Part shown: piece by piece, positions 11,918 to 22,287 of the stretch
Numbering within the stretch: position 1 is the first letter of the stretch
Layout of the letters: every line of letters starts with the position of its first letter
Source of the DNA: Pseudocercospora fijiensis CIRAD86
Taxonomy: Eukaryota > Ascomycota > Dothideomycetes > Mycosphaerellales > Mycosphaerellaceae
DNA: 64,000 nucleotides
Reading direction: 5' to 3'
Assembly: GCF_000340215.1 (NCBI RefSeq)
Contig: NW_006921538.1
Location: 496,001 to 560,000 of the forward strand
Notes under the pieces: generated by a model
Database searches by the model: none
Told to the model about the DNA's origin: nothing
The model's input: only the letters and a program-made list of their open reading frames with translations
Translations under genes and position numbers: made by a program

Positions 11918-12976
11918 CTACCCCCCAGAACTCCCCACCTCCCTCCCCCTCTGAAACCCCTCCATCTCAGCATGCTGTTCCCTCCAAATCGCCTTAAGCA
12001 CCACATCATGCGAAGGATCGCCATCCCAATACTTGGCATGAAAACTCCTGGCACCCCCTCTCCAATCATTTTCCGTCGGCCAATTCACATTCCAACCATA
12101 CCACAGCGGTTTCCAAGGCATATTCCCGTCCTGTCGATGCGCGTAATTCAAAAGATTCTGTTCGGGGAATCCGGGGTCGAAACGGTTGGGGAGTTTGAGG
12201 AGGGACATGTAGTAGTTGAATAGGACTAATGAAGGGGTGAAGACGAAGAAGCCGCAGTTCAGGTACGATAAGTCTGTGGGTGGGGGGTAGGGGTGGTCGT
12301 AGCCCCAGAAGTCGCCGTGGGTGGCGAACATGTAGGTTCGTGGGAGGTCGGCTTCGTCTTCTTTTATTTGGGCTGCGTTGGGGAGCGTGGCTTGGGTGAG
12401 GGTGGCTTCGTCGAAGAAGACGCCGTCGAGAGGGGCGGTGACGAGGGTGTCGCTGTCGATGAAGAGGATTTTTGTGTATTCGATTAGTTGGAAGAGGCGG
12501 AGTTTGGCGAGTACGTCGACCCAGCGGGGGTCGGCGGCTTTGACCCAGTCTTGTTCGAGTTTTTCGATGAGGACGATGGTGGCGCCGTCTTTTTTTAGTC
12601 GGTCTCTTTTGCGTTTTGAAACGTCTCGGGTGCATACTACGAGGAATGGGATGCTGTTGTTTGTGCTGGCTGATTTGGAGTGGAGGAGTTGGTATGTCAG
12701 CACTCTTGCGCCTTGGAAGTAGCCATCGTCGGCGTCGTTGATGGCGGCAGATTCTTCATCTGTTTGCTTCTTGTCTGGGTTGGCGTTTCCGGCGAGGAAA
12801 GTGGCAAAGGCGACTTTGTGCGTTCTCAGCGGAGTCTGCCCGCCATACTTCGGTCCTTGTCGCTGTGGAGGAAGCCAGTGCTGGTTGTGGTGAGTAGATT
12901 TCAATGAAAGTGTGATGAGAGCAGATGCGAGGAAAAGGAAAATGCAAAGACCAATGGTCTTGGGATTCGTGGTCAT
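11918..12976 (-). CDS. Glycosyltransferase family 8 (glycogenin-like), type II membrane protein
   Basis: A single exon of 352 codons. Residues about 8-27 form one hydrophobic segment (IGLCIFLFLASALITLSL) after a short N-terminus, the layout of a Golgi type II signal anchor. The catalytic region begins with a VAFATFL-like strand, includes WVDVLAKLRLFQLIEYTKI and the metal-binding DxD motif FIDSDTL at residues 174-176, and a later LNCGFFVF and FPEQNLLN block. Known: these are GT8-fold features shared by glycogenin-like and fungal GlcNAc-type transferases, which use UDP-sugars. The acceptor cannot be told from sequence. Length is normal for the family. The gene is divergent from the next gene and convergent with the zinc-finger gene. 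Confidence 0.88.
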   Translation of the reverse strand: MTTNPKTIGLCIFLFLASALITLSLKSTHHNQHWLPPQRQGPKYGGQTPLRTHKVAFATFLAGNANPDKKQTDEESAAINDADDGYFQGARVLTYQLLHSKSASTNNSIPFLVVCTRDVSKRKRDRLKKDGATIVLIEKLEQDWVKAADPRWVDVLAKLRLFQLIEYTKILFIDSDTLVTAPLDGVFFDEATLTQATLPNAAQIKEDEADLPRTYMFATHGDFWGYDHPYPPPTDLSYLNCGFFVFTPSLVLFNYYMSLLKLPNRFDPGFPEQNLLNYAHRQDGNMPWKPLWYGWNVNWPTENDWRGGARSFHAKYWDGDPSHDVVLKAIWREQHAEMEGFQRGREVGSSGG

Positions 12977-13691
12977 CGTAGCGACATTTTTCTGAGAAGA
13001 CAGGAGGAAGTGAAGAAGTGGAAAGGTATTCTCTTATCGCGAAATCGATGGCATTCCAGTCTGAGACGCGAGCGAGGAGACGCGTGGTACGAAAGGGATG
13101 TGGCAGAACTGCACCTGGCCTTGAAGGCACGCCATAGGAGATCAGATGGCCATACGAATGAAGTTGTCGACCCCTTTCCGCGGGAGGTGTTCTGGAAATG
13201 AAGTCGTAGAAATGGAACGGTGTTGTGCCATCGGTCCGCTATCATAGCGCACGACTGGGCCTTTGCGTGTCATCTACCACTTCCGTCCCTTCTCTTTGCT
13301 ACTCTTATTCTCCTCTCAAGGGAATGACCTCGATGATGGAGGAGACTTCACTTTCTTCCAGTTGATGCCTGAGCGGAGGCCTGGTTGCATGTGATGGCGT
13401 CGAAGCAGACCCTTGAGGCTGATGCGGCGGCCTCGCTGTCGCTGTCGCTGATCCGCACACGTCACCGTCGCCCTCTGCTGGCCTGTTCTTTTTGTGTGCG
13501 CTACTGTCGCGTTTCCTTGTCGACAGCGAAGAGTGCAGGTACAGCAAGTCACCGCTTCTGCAGCAGACAAAAAAGAGACAGGCTGGGATGGTGATTGGGC
13601 GACGCAGCGTAGCGCCGCGGTTAATTGCGCCGCCCGACGTCGTTCTACTGCAGGCCGTGCCCCCAGTAGTGTAGTGCAGCGTCGAGTGGAC
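12977..13691. promoter_or_regulatory. Divergent intergenic region between the GT8 gene and the proline-rich protein gene
   Basis: About 0.7 kb separating two divergently transcribed genes, so it should hold both promoters. I see no further gene. The plus-strand frame of the right-hand gene stays open upstream to a GTG at 13494 but has no ATG before 13692. Confidence 0.5.
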
Positions 13692-16568
13692 ATGCCTAAC
13701 ATCCACTGGCCGAATCCATTCCCATCCTCCGCCGGCGACCTCCCTCAATGCCGCCCAGATATGCCTCCCTCTTCGCAAGACGGAGAGCGGAGGAGACGGC
13801 GGAAGCACGCAGACGACCGCGAGTCAACCAGCTCGCGCGACAAGATCCGATCAACGCATAAATCTTCCTCTTCGACTAAGCTCCCGCTCCATAGCTCCAA
13901 GCGAAAGTCTGGCAGTCGCGAGCGGGACGTCACGACGACGACAACGACCACGTCTGAGAGGGGGACACCTATAGTCATTCGCAGGACTGTCTCGTCTTCG
14001 ATGGGCGTGCCGGAGATGGACCGGCGCTCCAGCAGCGGTGAAGCGAGCAAGCCTGCCACCTCATATCCCACCTTCAGCAAGGCTCACAGTCGAGAGGCGG
14101 TGGGCAGTAGGGAAGACATGAGCAATACGAAGAATGACATATTCACGCCAGATACGACAGAGGTGGGTGATGTCAAAGAGGCGCGACCCAGATCAACTCC
14201 CGCAAATACCAAATCTCACCCCGCTCGGGCACCACCTAGTCCTCCACTTACGGCTGATGAACCAGATATTCGGCGCTCAGGCAGCGGCAGCGGCAGCAGT
14301 AGAAGTATGCGCGGAAGCATGGAAGATGTTCGAAGCAAGCCGGCAAGTAATGGGAGACGCAGTGCAGATGGCGGACGTCGTAGGAGCCCCGTGAAGGGCA
14401 GCAAGTCGGGCAAGTCGGGCACCAGTCTGCGCAAAGAGGCTCGATTCGATCAGTCAGATATATCGAGTATGCCGGGTACATTTCCTGAGGAAGAGAGAAA
14501 GTCTACGCCAGCGAGCAATTATCGGCGGACCGAGTCTACGGCGTCACGCGAGCATTCGACACTTACACAAGACACCCAAGATACGACAGATTCTGATGCT
14601 ACCTCAATAGCCCCAGACCGAAAACCAGGGAAAAGACCGCATACTGCTCCGCCAAAGGAAAGAGCATCGCCGCCTTCTGTGACAGATTCTCAGCCCAAGA
14701 CTCCAACTCAAGAGCACGAATTCCCTCGGCATGTGCGAGCGACACCAGTGATCGATGTCGGAGCAGCGAATACGCACACTTCAAAGTCCATCGCAACTCC
14801 GTTGACCGCGAAGCACATGCCGCCTCCACCTCCTCCACCGCCCCCACCACCGATGGCAGGACCGAAAGAGGCGCCGCGGGTGGACTATCTCTTGAAGAAC
14901 GGTGGTCTGCCCATGCCAGTGCCGAAGCGGTTGGTGCAGTCCAGCCTTACCAATCCGATCCAGCCCTACAATGTCTACCAATCGCCAGCGCTCAGCCAAG
15001 CGTCACCAATGGAAGAGTACACGAGGGTCTTTTCGAATATACACAAGCGATTGGACGATTACATGCAGGTACTACGAGGCAATGGCTCACTGGCTGTAGC
15101 AACAGGATACAAATCAGTCGCTCGCCGATTACTGGACAAGCTCTCGCAAGTCTTTGCACGAGACATATCCTCGCAAAGATGTGACTGCGTAGTGTGCAAG
15201 ACCACCCCTCAGCCGGCCCTTTCTGACGAGGAAGATTCGGGCATCAGCTGGGGCGAGATTCTCGAATTTGTGGCAGGTCGTCGGGAGCTACCACAATGGC
15301 CGCCGTTCTCAATACAGCCTGACGATAGTGGACTAGGTATTTCTGGGGCAACACAAGTGCCAATGCAGAAGCTCGACATCGACGTACCGGAAGAGTACAA
15401 GGACCACTACATACGACAGAACCAGAAAACGAAGCGAGCAGTCCAAAGCTGGCTTTCACAGCAGCCAGATTTCCCATCGAGTCCCCCAGAGGAGGCTGAC
15501 GAAGACACACTCATGTTCGCGATGATGACCAAACTTACTGTGCAGCAACGCAATCTGTTCATTGCATTGATGCACGGTCAAAACTTTATTTCTGAGGCCA
15601 GAGCGCCAACCCCTGCCGAGCGTCCCACCACGTCTTCAAATGCATTGAGACGTGCCAAGAAAGCTCTGCAGAGGCTCTACAGGCTGGAGAGACCCCCTCG
15701 AGACTGCGAAGCTGCCATGTATCTGCTTACGAACCCGCATCTGCATGGCATGCTGGCGACCATGGCAGAGGTAAATGAGGCCGAATGGGAAATTCTAATC
15801 TCTGGAAGATTTGATGGATTCTTATGGTCTGGCGCAGAGGCGGCATTGCCTCCTTCCGCATCTGCTTTCGCCTCTCCCGTGGCATCTCGTGGTCCGTCTC
15901 GTGGCCCGAATGCTACACCCTTTTCAAGAAACACCACTCCGTTCAGCGGCTTCAGCCCTGTCCCATCACGAGGCACAACGCCTTTCGAAGGCGGCGCTGA
16001 GCACATGCCCTCCATGTTCCCATCAAGAGGTCCGACACCTGGTGTGGGCGTCGGTGTTGCAGCGCCCGCACCCGTGCAGCTCGACGAAGACACCGAGATT
16101 GCTGTCGTCGCTGAGCTCGAGCGCAATCTCTTCATGGATATGGAACGCCTCGAAGATGCTTTCGAGATCCTGCATGGTCGTGCAGAAATGGTGCGGCAGA
16201 TGCTACGTGAGCGATCGGCAGGCTTGTCCGCTCAAGCACAACTGCGTCGGGGCAGCGGCTTCGGAGATCCGGTCGGTGTACGACTTGACACCCCTGCAAG
16301 TGGAATGACGGAATTCGACGAGGAAGACGATGATGGTCTCGGTGACACAGCCAGTCTCGCACCTGACGACAGTGCCAGTCAGATCAGCACCCGACGCCAT
16401 CGACATCGACACCAGCGCAGGACACCTGGTCCCGAAGCTGTTCCAGAAGAAGACGAAAGCGTTTTCGAGGAGCAAGCCGAGCGGTCGCGTAAAGAGCGCG
16501 TCGAAAAGAGCGGCAGAAGATCAAGAGGAGTGGCCAGTATGTTCCAAGGCACTTCTACGATGAAATGA
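13692..16568 (+). CDS. Large conserved fungal protein of unknown function with polyproline tract and CxCxxC motif
   Basis: No intron is needed: 958 codons from the ATG at 13692, or 935 from the ATG at 13761; both have a purine at -3. The first half is disordered, rich in Ser, Arg, Lys and Thr, then a run of proline (MPPPPPPPPPPPM) comes before a conserved-looking module. That module contains YLLKNGGLPMPVPKRLV, an RCDCVVCK cysteine motif, ISWGEILEFVAGRRELPQWP, a YKDHYIRQNQKTKRAVQSWL helix and an ERPPRDCEAAMYLLTNPHL block. Near the end is a coiled-coil-like acidic helix followed by a basic tail with repeated Arg-His. I recognise the overall look of an ascomycete-wide protein but cannot assign a function. 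The polyproline run suggests profilin or SH3 contacts; this is inference. Confidence 0.8.
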   Translation: MPNIHWPNPFPSSAGDLPQCRPDMPPSSQDGERRRRRKHADDRESTSSRDKIRSTHKSSSSTKLPLHSSKRKSGSRERDVTTTTTTTSERGTPIVIRRTVSSSMGVPEMDRRSSSGEASKPATSYPTFSKAHSREAVGSREDMSNTKNDIFTPDTTEVGDVKEARPRSTPANTKSHPARAPPSPPLTADEPDIRRSGSGSGSSRSMRGSMEDVRSKPASNGRRSADGGRRRSPVKGSKSGKSGTSLRKEARFDQSDISSMPGTFPEEERKSTPASNYRRTESTASREHSTLTQDTQDTTDSDATSIAPDRKPGKRPHTAPPKERASPPSVTDSQPKTPTQEHEFPRHVRATPVIDVGAANTHTSKSIATPLTAKHMPPPPPPPPPPPMAGPKEAPRVDYLLKNGGLPMPVPKRLVQSSLTNPIQPYNVYQSPALSQASPMEEYTRVFSNIHKRLDDYMQVLRGNGSLAVATGYKSVARRLLDKLSQVFARDISSQRCDCVVCKTTPQPALSDEEDSGISWGEILEFVAGRRELPQWPPFSIQPDDSGLGISGATQVPMQKLDIDVPEEYKDHYIRQNQKTKRAVQSWLSQQPDFPSSPPEEADEDTLMFAMMTKLTVQQRNLFIALMHGQNFISEARAPTPAERPTTSSNALRRAKKALQRLYRLERPPRDCEAAMYLLTNPHLHGMLATMAEVNEAEWEILISGRFDGFLWSGAEAALPPSASAFASPVASRGPSRGPNATPFSRNTTPFSGFSPVPSRGTTPFEGGAEHMPSMFPSRGPTPGVGVGVAAPAPVQLDEDTEIAVVAELERNLFMDMERLEDAFEILHGRAEMVRQMLRERSAGLSAQAQLRRGSGFGDPVGVRLDTPASGMTEFDEEDDDGLGDTASLAPDDSASQISTRRHRHRHQRRTPGPEAVPEEDESVFEEQAERSRKERVEKSGRRSRGVASMFQGTSTMK

Positions 16569-17230
16569 TGTGAATGAATACGTACATGCATGTGCGAGTA
16601 TCGACAGCGTTCAGCGACAGAGTTGAGGTTTTTGGACTTGGGCCTTTTTGCATAGCGGGAGGAGTTCTGATGATTGGAGCGAGCCTGGAGAGCTCGCATG
16701 AGTATGGTTATGATGGATGTACGATCCAGTCGTGCAAGATGACGAGACGGCTGCAGAAAAGATATATTTGATGGTGCGAAGCGGCACGCAATCGAGAGGC
16801 GGGAAGGTTCCTGCTTTGAAATTTTTTTTTTGAATAGATGCTTTTCGAGCTAATATCTTGGCCGATGCCGAATAGGGTGCATCGGTTTCTTCCTTTCATA
16901 TAAGTTTACCTTGCAGCAGTCTGGTGGTGAAGTAGAGGAGGATGATAGTGATTCGTGAAGCTGAAGTCCTTCAGTTCATCCCTGCTCGAACTCAAATTTA
17001 GGGTCCGTGCGGCTTTTCAGCGAACGGTAGGGTAAACCGACGCACACATGTCGAGCACACAATCTGAGCTGCAGAGCCTGAACAGAAAAGGATTTTGTGG
17101 TGGTTTCAGGTACCATAAATGCAATGCTCGCTCTACGCTATTTATGCAACAGTCATGAAACCCCGACAGCTCTGTATCTCAACCATCGCAGAGCTGAGAG
17201 CACTTCATCCGTCCTCTCGCGACAATGCCT
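16569..17230. other. Intergenic region between convergent genes
   Basis: About 0.66 kb holding the two 3' ends. No gene is visible. Some TATATA and poly-T stretches near 16760-16840 could serve 3'-end formation. Confidence 0.5.
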
Positions 17231-18883
17231 CTACTTCTTTTTTCCAAAGCCCAGAAACTTCTTCATCTTCTCCTCCACACTGACCTTCGCTCCGCCATCC
17301 GACTTCTTCTCAGGCTGCTTCATCGCCTCCCTATGGCTCTGTTCACCAGCAGCTTGCTGAGACTGCAGCTGTACTTTGTAGTCTTTCGCGACACTGGCAT
17401 ACTCTTTCCTCAGGCTGGGGCCTTGTCTAGCCTTGGAACTAGCCTCCGCGCCCCACACGAGAGTCACGAGGACGCTGCCGCGGAAACCAAAGTCCTTGAC
17501 AAGTTTCTGATCGGTATTCTTTGGAAGCGTCTGAAAGCCTTTGTGTCCAGTGAATTTCAATTCGAAAGGCTCCGGGGCTTGCGCCAAGGTGTCTTGGACC
17601 GTGGCATAAAGATTGGAAGCGGTTTCGTTTGAGTCAACCGTTAGTTCTATTGAGCTTCCGTCTGGGTACTTGACCCGTATCCGCACGTTCTTCACTGCTG
17701 CGAGCTTTTCTTGTCGCGCTGCTTCTTGCTCTTCTAGCTCCTTATCTGACAGTAGCCGCTGATTACGGCCCGCTCGATTGAGCGATGCTTGATGTGCTCG
17801 GGCGTGGTCTACTGTGGGCTCGTATGTGGTCGGATCATCTTCTTGAAGTGCTGCAGCAGGTGTTGAAGACGATGGAGGTCTGTACACCGAGATACCATTC
17901 ACAACGTTTGATATGACCGGATCCGGTGTGGCGTTCTCGTCGTTCGTAGCTGCGTTCGAGGGCGGCTCTTCCGTTGGGGCTGCAGAGTCGGTGATTGTTC
18001 CTGGAGCTGTTTCTGAGGAGCTTGCTATTACCTCGTTCTCGGCAGGTTGTGCAGTTGTTGCTTCTGGCATTGTCGTGTCCTCTGCTGGCTTGGGTTCGGC
18101 AGCGCCTTCATCTGGTATTGCAGCGTTTTCTGCTCCAGCATCAGTTACACTCGATTGAGCGTACACAGACTCTGAGTGTGCACCTTCAGCTCCAGCTTCG
18201 TCAAGCATCTCCGACACTGAGCGCCCGGCTTGCGGCTGAGCTGCAGCGCCGCCTGCTGGCACGGAGTCAAGAGAGCTGAAATATTGCCCAATCTCGCTCA
18301 TCGCCTCTTCCAGTGGTCGTCCGCTGCTCTTGTAAGATAGCTTCAACAGCACGCTGCCGCCATTGATTCCAAGCTGCCCTAGGCTTTTTTGCAAGTCCGT
18401 GAAGTTATCGAGGGTCCTGCTCATGATTTGCAGTACCGGCTGATGGTATAGCAAGCGCCCCGAGGAGCCACCAGATTGAGAAGCAATGCCTCGCTGTGTT
18501 AGATTAAGCTTTCTCTGCTCCTGTCCACCAGCTACACCATCCTCAAACTTCCGTAGCACCTGCCATAGACTCGTGTTGCTGGGAAATTTATCCTGTATTC
18601 TCGCACTTCCATCGCTTTCAGGCAGTTGCAAGGCCACGGATACGACACTAGGGCTTCGGCTCGCCTGCGTCAACTGGAGTTTCGCGCCTGGAGTGAGGCC
18701 CGACAGCCGCCATTGCTGCGATAGATCGAGCATCTTGTTGTTCTGCGTCTTGAGAGTGTACGAGTTTGGGTCCAGTTTCCTCGCTTTGCATGCTTCTTCT
18801 AGGATTTCGCGCAGGTATTTGGCAGGCGTGACCTTGACAGTTGTGCGCTTGAGCGAGGAATCGACGACGAATACAGTCGACAT
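17231..18883 (-). CDS. TUG-UBL1 and UBX domain protein (Ubx4/ASPSCR1-like Cdc48 cofactor)
   Basis: A single exon of 550 codons, ATG at 18883. Residues 1-75 resemble the TUG ubiquitin-like domain (MSTVFVVDSSLKRTTVKVTP, then LREILEEACKARKLDPNSY). A low-complexity Glu/Ala/Pro middle follows. A UBX fold lies at about residues 395-480, with VRIRVKYPDGSSIELTVDSN, LYATVQDTL, FELKFTGHKGFQTLP and a final LVTLVWG strand. A lysine-rich tail ends the protein. Known: UBX proteins dock on the N domain of Cdc48/p97, and the TUG/Ubx4 class helps substrate handling and ERAD in yeast or membrane trafficking in animals. A 66-codon ORF ends only 14 bases upstream of this start. Confidence 0.9.
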   Translation of the reverse strand: MSTVFVVDSSLKRTTVKVTPAKYLREILEEACKARKLDPNSYTLKTQNNKMLDLSQQWRLSGLTPGAKLQLTQASRSPSVVSVALQLPESDGSARIQDKFPSNTSLWQVLRKFEDGVAGGQEQRKLNLTQRGIASQSGGSSGRLLYHQPVLQIMSRTLDNFTDLQKSLGQLGINGGSVLLKLSYKSSGRPLEEAMSEIGQYFSSLDSVPAGGAAAQPQAGRSVSEMLDEAGAEGAHSESVYAQSSVTDAGAENAAIPDEGAAEPKPAEDTTMPEATTAQPAENEVIASSSETAPGTITDSAAPTEEPPSNAATNDENATPDPVISNVVNGISVYRPPSSSTPAAALQEDDPTTYEPTVDHARAHQASLNRAGRNQRLLSDKELEEQEAARQEKLAAVKNVRIRVKYPDGSSIELTVDSNETASNLYATVQDTLAQAPEPFELKFTGHKGFQTLPKNTDQKLVKDFGFRGSVLVTLVWGAEASSKARQGPSLRKEYASVAKDYKVQLQSQQAAGEQSHREAMKQPEKKSDGGAKVSVEEKMKKFLGFGKKK

Positions 18884-18897
18884 TGTTGTGGTGCTTA

Positions 18898-19098
18898 TTA
18901 ATCGGCTTCTCTCCGCCTTCGATCGCGGTCTTCGGCTCTGATTTGTCTTCGCAGCTCTTCAGCGGTGGCGATGATGTAGGAGAAGAGTTTCCTTCCGGAA
19001 CGCCAAACGACAGGCGCGGTGAACAGGTAGGAAAGCGCAAGCACGACGAAGCGTTCAGTTTTGGTCAGGCGAAGTCCGGACAAACGATCATGCGACAT
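18898..19098 (-). CDS. Small single-pass membrane protein, 66 codons, immediately upstream of the UBX gene
   Basis: From the ATG at 19098 the product begins MSHDRLSGLRLTKTERFVV, has a hydrophobic stretch (about residues 16-32, FVVLALSYLFTAPVVW) and a strongly charged C-terminal helix (TAEELRRQIRAEDRDRRRRE). It ends with two tandem stops (TAA TAA). The UBX start codon follows 11 bases after the second stop on the same strand. The composition and the clean membrane-then-charged-helix layout look like a real mini-protein and not a random frame, but I cannot name a family. It may be its own gene, an upstream ORF of the UBX mRNA, or the first cistron of a two-cistron message. Confidence 0.6.
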   Translation of the reverse strand: MSHDRLSGLRLTKTERFVVLALSYLFTAPVVWRSGRKLFSYIIATAEELRRQIRAEDRDRRRREAD

Positions 19099-19370
19099 CG
19101 AGCAAACTCCGCCAGATTCGAGCGTCAACGGGCCCGATTGGAAACGTGGAGGGCGAGAAGGGATCGAAGTTTCTCGAGTTGATGAACACTGCTGCACTCT
19201 TGACGCGCATACTGCCACTGCCTGCTTGTGACAAACTGAAGCTCGGCCCCCCCGAAAAGTCGCCCCTCCACCCCACCACGGACCTTCCACGCGTTTCTCA
19301 TCAACAAACATCACCTCCTCCTCCACCAACACCACCACGCTCCTTTCACCATTCCCGACACCCGCCCAAC

Positions 19371-20348
19371 ATGTCGAAAACAGTCACAGTAACCTCAGCC
19401 CAACACTTCTCCCAAATCCTCACCTCCTCGCGCGTCGTGGTCACAGACTTCTACGCAGACTGGTGCGGACCATGCAAAGCAATCGCTCCCGTCTATGAGG
19501 CTTTAAGCCAACAACTCTCCCGCCCAGGAGCCATCACATTCACAAAAGTCAATACCGACCAGCAACGCGAAATCGTCCAAACATACAACATCTCTGCCAT
19601 GCCTACCTTCATAATCTTCAAAGCTGGACGCGAGACGAAGAGGATCAAGGGCGCTGATCCCAAGGGACTGGATGCTGCGGTTAAGCAACTGGCACAGGAG
19701 GCTAGTAGTGCGGATGCAGGAGGAGATGCTGGGGAGGGTAGCTCAGGAGGTGCAGGAGGCTGGACTGGAGCTGCTGCGCCGAGAGGATATGGGGAGGTGA
19801 CGGAACAGGTTGAGATTAATGGATTGGATTTTTTGAATCTTGATGGCGAGGCTGGGGATAAGAGGACGATCTTTGACCCCTCAAAGCCCAGCGCACTGGA
19901 TGCCAAGGGAAAGAGCTCGGAGGGCAAGAAGGACTACATCGAGAGCGACACGGATGAGCAGCTCATGCTCTACATCCCTTTCCAGTCTACGCTCAAGCTC
20001 CACTCCCTACACATCACGTCGATACCAGGCGGAGAGAGCATGAGACCTCGCACGATACATCTTTACACCAATCGGAGTCATGTTCTGGGATTCGATGAGG
20101 CGGAGGATACGCCTGCTACGCAAACGATTGAGCTGGAGGAGAGTAGCTGGGATAGCAAGACGCATACGGCAAAGCTGGAGTTGAGATTCGTCAAGTTCCA
20201 GAATATTTCGAGTGTTACTGTCTTTGTGGCAGATGGTGAGCGTGATGCGGAGAAGACGAGAATTGATCGGATACGGCTGTTTGGCGAGACGGGAGAGAAG
20301 AGGGCAATGGGGAAGCTGGAGAAGATTGGGGACGAGCAGGGAGAGTAG
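19371..20348 (+). CDS. txl1: Thioredoxin-like protein with C-terminal PITH domain (Txl1/TXNL1)
   Basis: A single exon of 325 codons from the ATG at 19371 (context CCCAACATGTCG); the frame is open further upstream but without another convincing start. The thioredoxin fold occupies residues 1-108, with the active site WCGPC at 31-35 and the cis-proline in AMPTF. A Gly/Ser/Ala linker (about 110-135) leads to a PITH domain, roughly residues 140-310, with LMLYIPFQSTLKLHSLHI, RTIHLYTN and VKFQNISSVTVFV. Known: TXNL1-type proteins associate with the 26S proteasome and have thiol-reductase activity. Inference: cytosolic or nuclear proteasome-linked redox factor. Divergent from the small membrane-protein ORF, sharing a 272-bp promoter region. 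Confidence 0.95.
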   Translation: MSKTVTVTSAQHFSQILTSSRVVVTDFYADWCGPCKAIAPVYEALSQQLSRPGAITFTKVNTDQQREIVQTYNISAMPTFIIFKAGRETKRIKGADPKGLDAAVKQLAQEASSADAGGDAGEGSSGGAGGWTGAAAPRGYGEVTEQVEINGLDFLNLDGEAGDKRTIFDPSKPSALDAKGKSSEGKKDYIESDTDEQLMLYIPFQSTLKLHSLHITSIPGGESMRPRTIHLYTNRSHVLGFDEAEDTPATQTIELEESSWDSKTHTAKLELRFVKFQNISSVTVFVADGERDAEKTRIDRIRLFGETGEKRAMGKLEKIGDEQGE

Positions 20349-22287
20349 AAGAAGCATGGGGCTGAAGCATATGGCATCGAAAGCGGCGATCATGAGCACC
20401 ATGGAAAATCACGGATAGAGGTAGTTGAGCTACTTACTCACCAATGAATGATATGCATGAAGTCACTTTATCGTGGCTGATACGAAACGACATCCTGCTA
20501 GTCATTCCTACTCGCCTCAATCATGTCGCAAGAAGACGATGAATGTGATCGAGAGCTGATTTCGAGGAGCGAAAACGTGAATCTCTACTAGAGCCATGAC
20601 TTCTATGTTCTCAATTTCAATTTCCCTTCAATCCAAGATTGTAGCCTAACTACTTCTCCATCTACATAGAGAGCATGAAAATTAGGCGGCATACGGGCGA
20701 TTGATTTGTGAAAGCATGCTTGAAATAATTGTGTGTTGTGGCGTGAAGTCGGTGCTGCCGGAGAACCAACGCGCCAAGATCTAGAGACCTTGGTCCTTTG
20801 ACTTTGCTCTTTCTCACAGCTCCTGTTCTCAAGCCAAAATTCTGCAAAAAGGAGGGAGTGTCATGTCCTGCACGTAGGTCGACTCATAGGTGCAGGCGTC
20901 CATCTCGATAATTGTGCCGATACAAAGCGAACGCGACTCGCTTCCAACATGCGCGAAGAGGAATGAGGACCAGTTGCCTAAGCCATATTTCTGGAGCAAA
21001 CATGAGCTGATGCTACCCTTGAGGCCATTCGCCGTCAGAAAGATCTGAAAGACATGTTGGACGTAAGCAAGCGGACCAAACTCCTTAAGAGATGTCAAGG
21101 CGAGTTGGCTCTCCTGGTTATTGGAAAGGAACCAAAAGATAATCGCCTCCAAGCGAGGGCTAGAAGTCGGACCAACCGCGGTCACCGACAGGATAGCGTG
21201 GTGGACAGGCCACGGCAGATATTCCCGGTGCAGGTACGACTCAAGATGGAATTTCCCCTATACTGATCCAATGAGCTTGGGTATATATACGAGCAGCAGC
21301 GTTTCTGTGCTACTTGAATCTTTTGTGCACGATTCAGCGGCTTTAAAAGCACCATTCTGGCTGCTCTCAAGGCAGAATCTCGTTCACGTCAGGGTCACAA
21401 GTGGGAGGACATCATAGAGGACCTCTATCAACAAGGAGAACTGGACTATCCTCGCAGATTGCCGCCCGCAAAGAGAATGAGTACAAATCCCTGCAGGGTC
21501 ACGATCACATCATCAAGGTCAAGGCCAGTGGGTTGAGCTGAGACCGTCAGGACTCGCTCCTGGGGCGCGTTGACATCTGTGTCACTGCCGAGTCTATCGA
21601 GAGCATCGCACTGCACTGAGCAGTATTGCTTCTTGTGAGACTTGTACTGTTGATTCGATCAGGGTGACAGCCTGCCAACACCACAACGCGACGTGAAATC
21701 TTGCCGTTGCGCGATTGCGGCCACCACAGCCTCACATAGCGTGACAGCACATTCTTGATGAGCAATCGAAATGCTCAGTGTGGCAGCCGTCACGCTAAAT
21801 GAACTGAGGTTAGCATCCCAAGTTTGGAGACGAATACGAGCCGTTTCGCAGACTACAAAGCAGGCCTCAGTAAGAGCTAACTGACTGGGCTTCAGGTCCA
21901 TCTCTCCGAGTTTGCTCACTATTCTGGCTGGGGACAGCGACAGGCACATTTGATGGGTACACTCGAAAGAAGGCCTTTGCGTGACTGAGGTCTTGTCTTG
22001 GAAAATCGGACCTGAGCATTCATAGCCAGCTGAGTCTGACAGACTGTGCTTTCGGTGTGACCTTCACGTTTTGAGACCTTTCTGACTACAACTAAACTGC
22101 AACTGTACCACTTCATCTCACTTTCCCGCCCGAGCGTTTAACCCAACGGTCTTGCATGAAAGCTGAAGCTTCACGCCGACGCCAAGACCCACAAGCTCAG
22201 CGGCAGACATTCCCCGACTTGGTTTGCTCTTTCCTTCCGTCACTTTGCTTCGTCCAAGCATCACACCACAACATTGGAGTTGCAGCC
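20349..22287. other. Intergenic region with possible coding relics
   Basis: About 1.9 kb. No intact gene is recognisable. A minus-strand frame at about 20829-21265 reads like ordinary protein (for example HREYLPWPVHHAILSV and ALTSLKEFGPLAYVQ) but has no ATG start or known motif. On the plus strand, about 21391-21620 gives broken protein-like pieces (KWEDIIEDLYQQGELDYP in one frame, QIAARKENEYKSLQGHDH in another). A TATATATA box lies at about 21282. These look like decayed genes. Confidence 0.4.

Noticed and set aside
12066..12635. Minus-strand His/Arg/Pro-rich frame
   Set aside because: Out-of-frame shadow of the GT8 glycosyltransferase.
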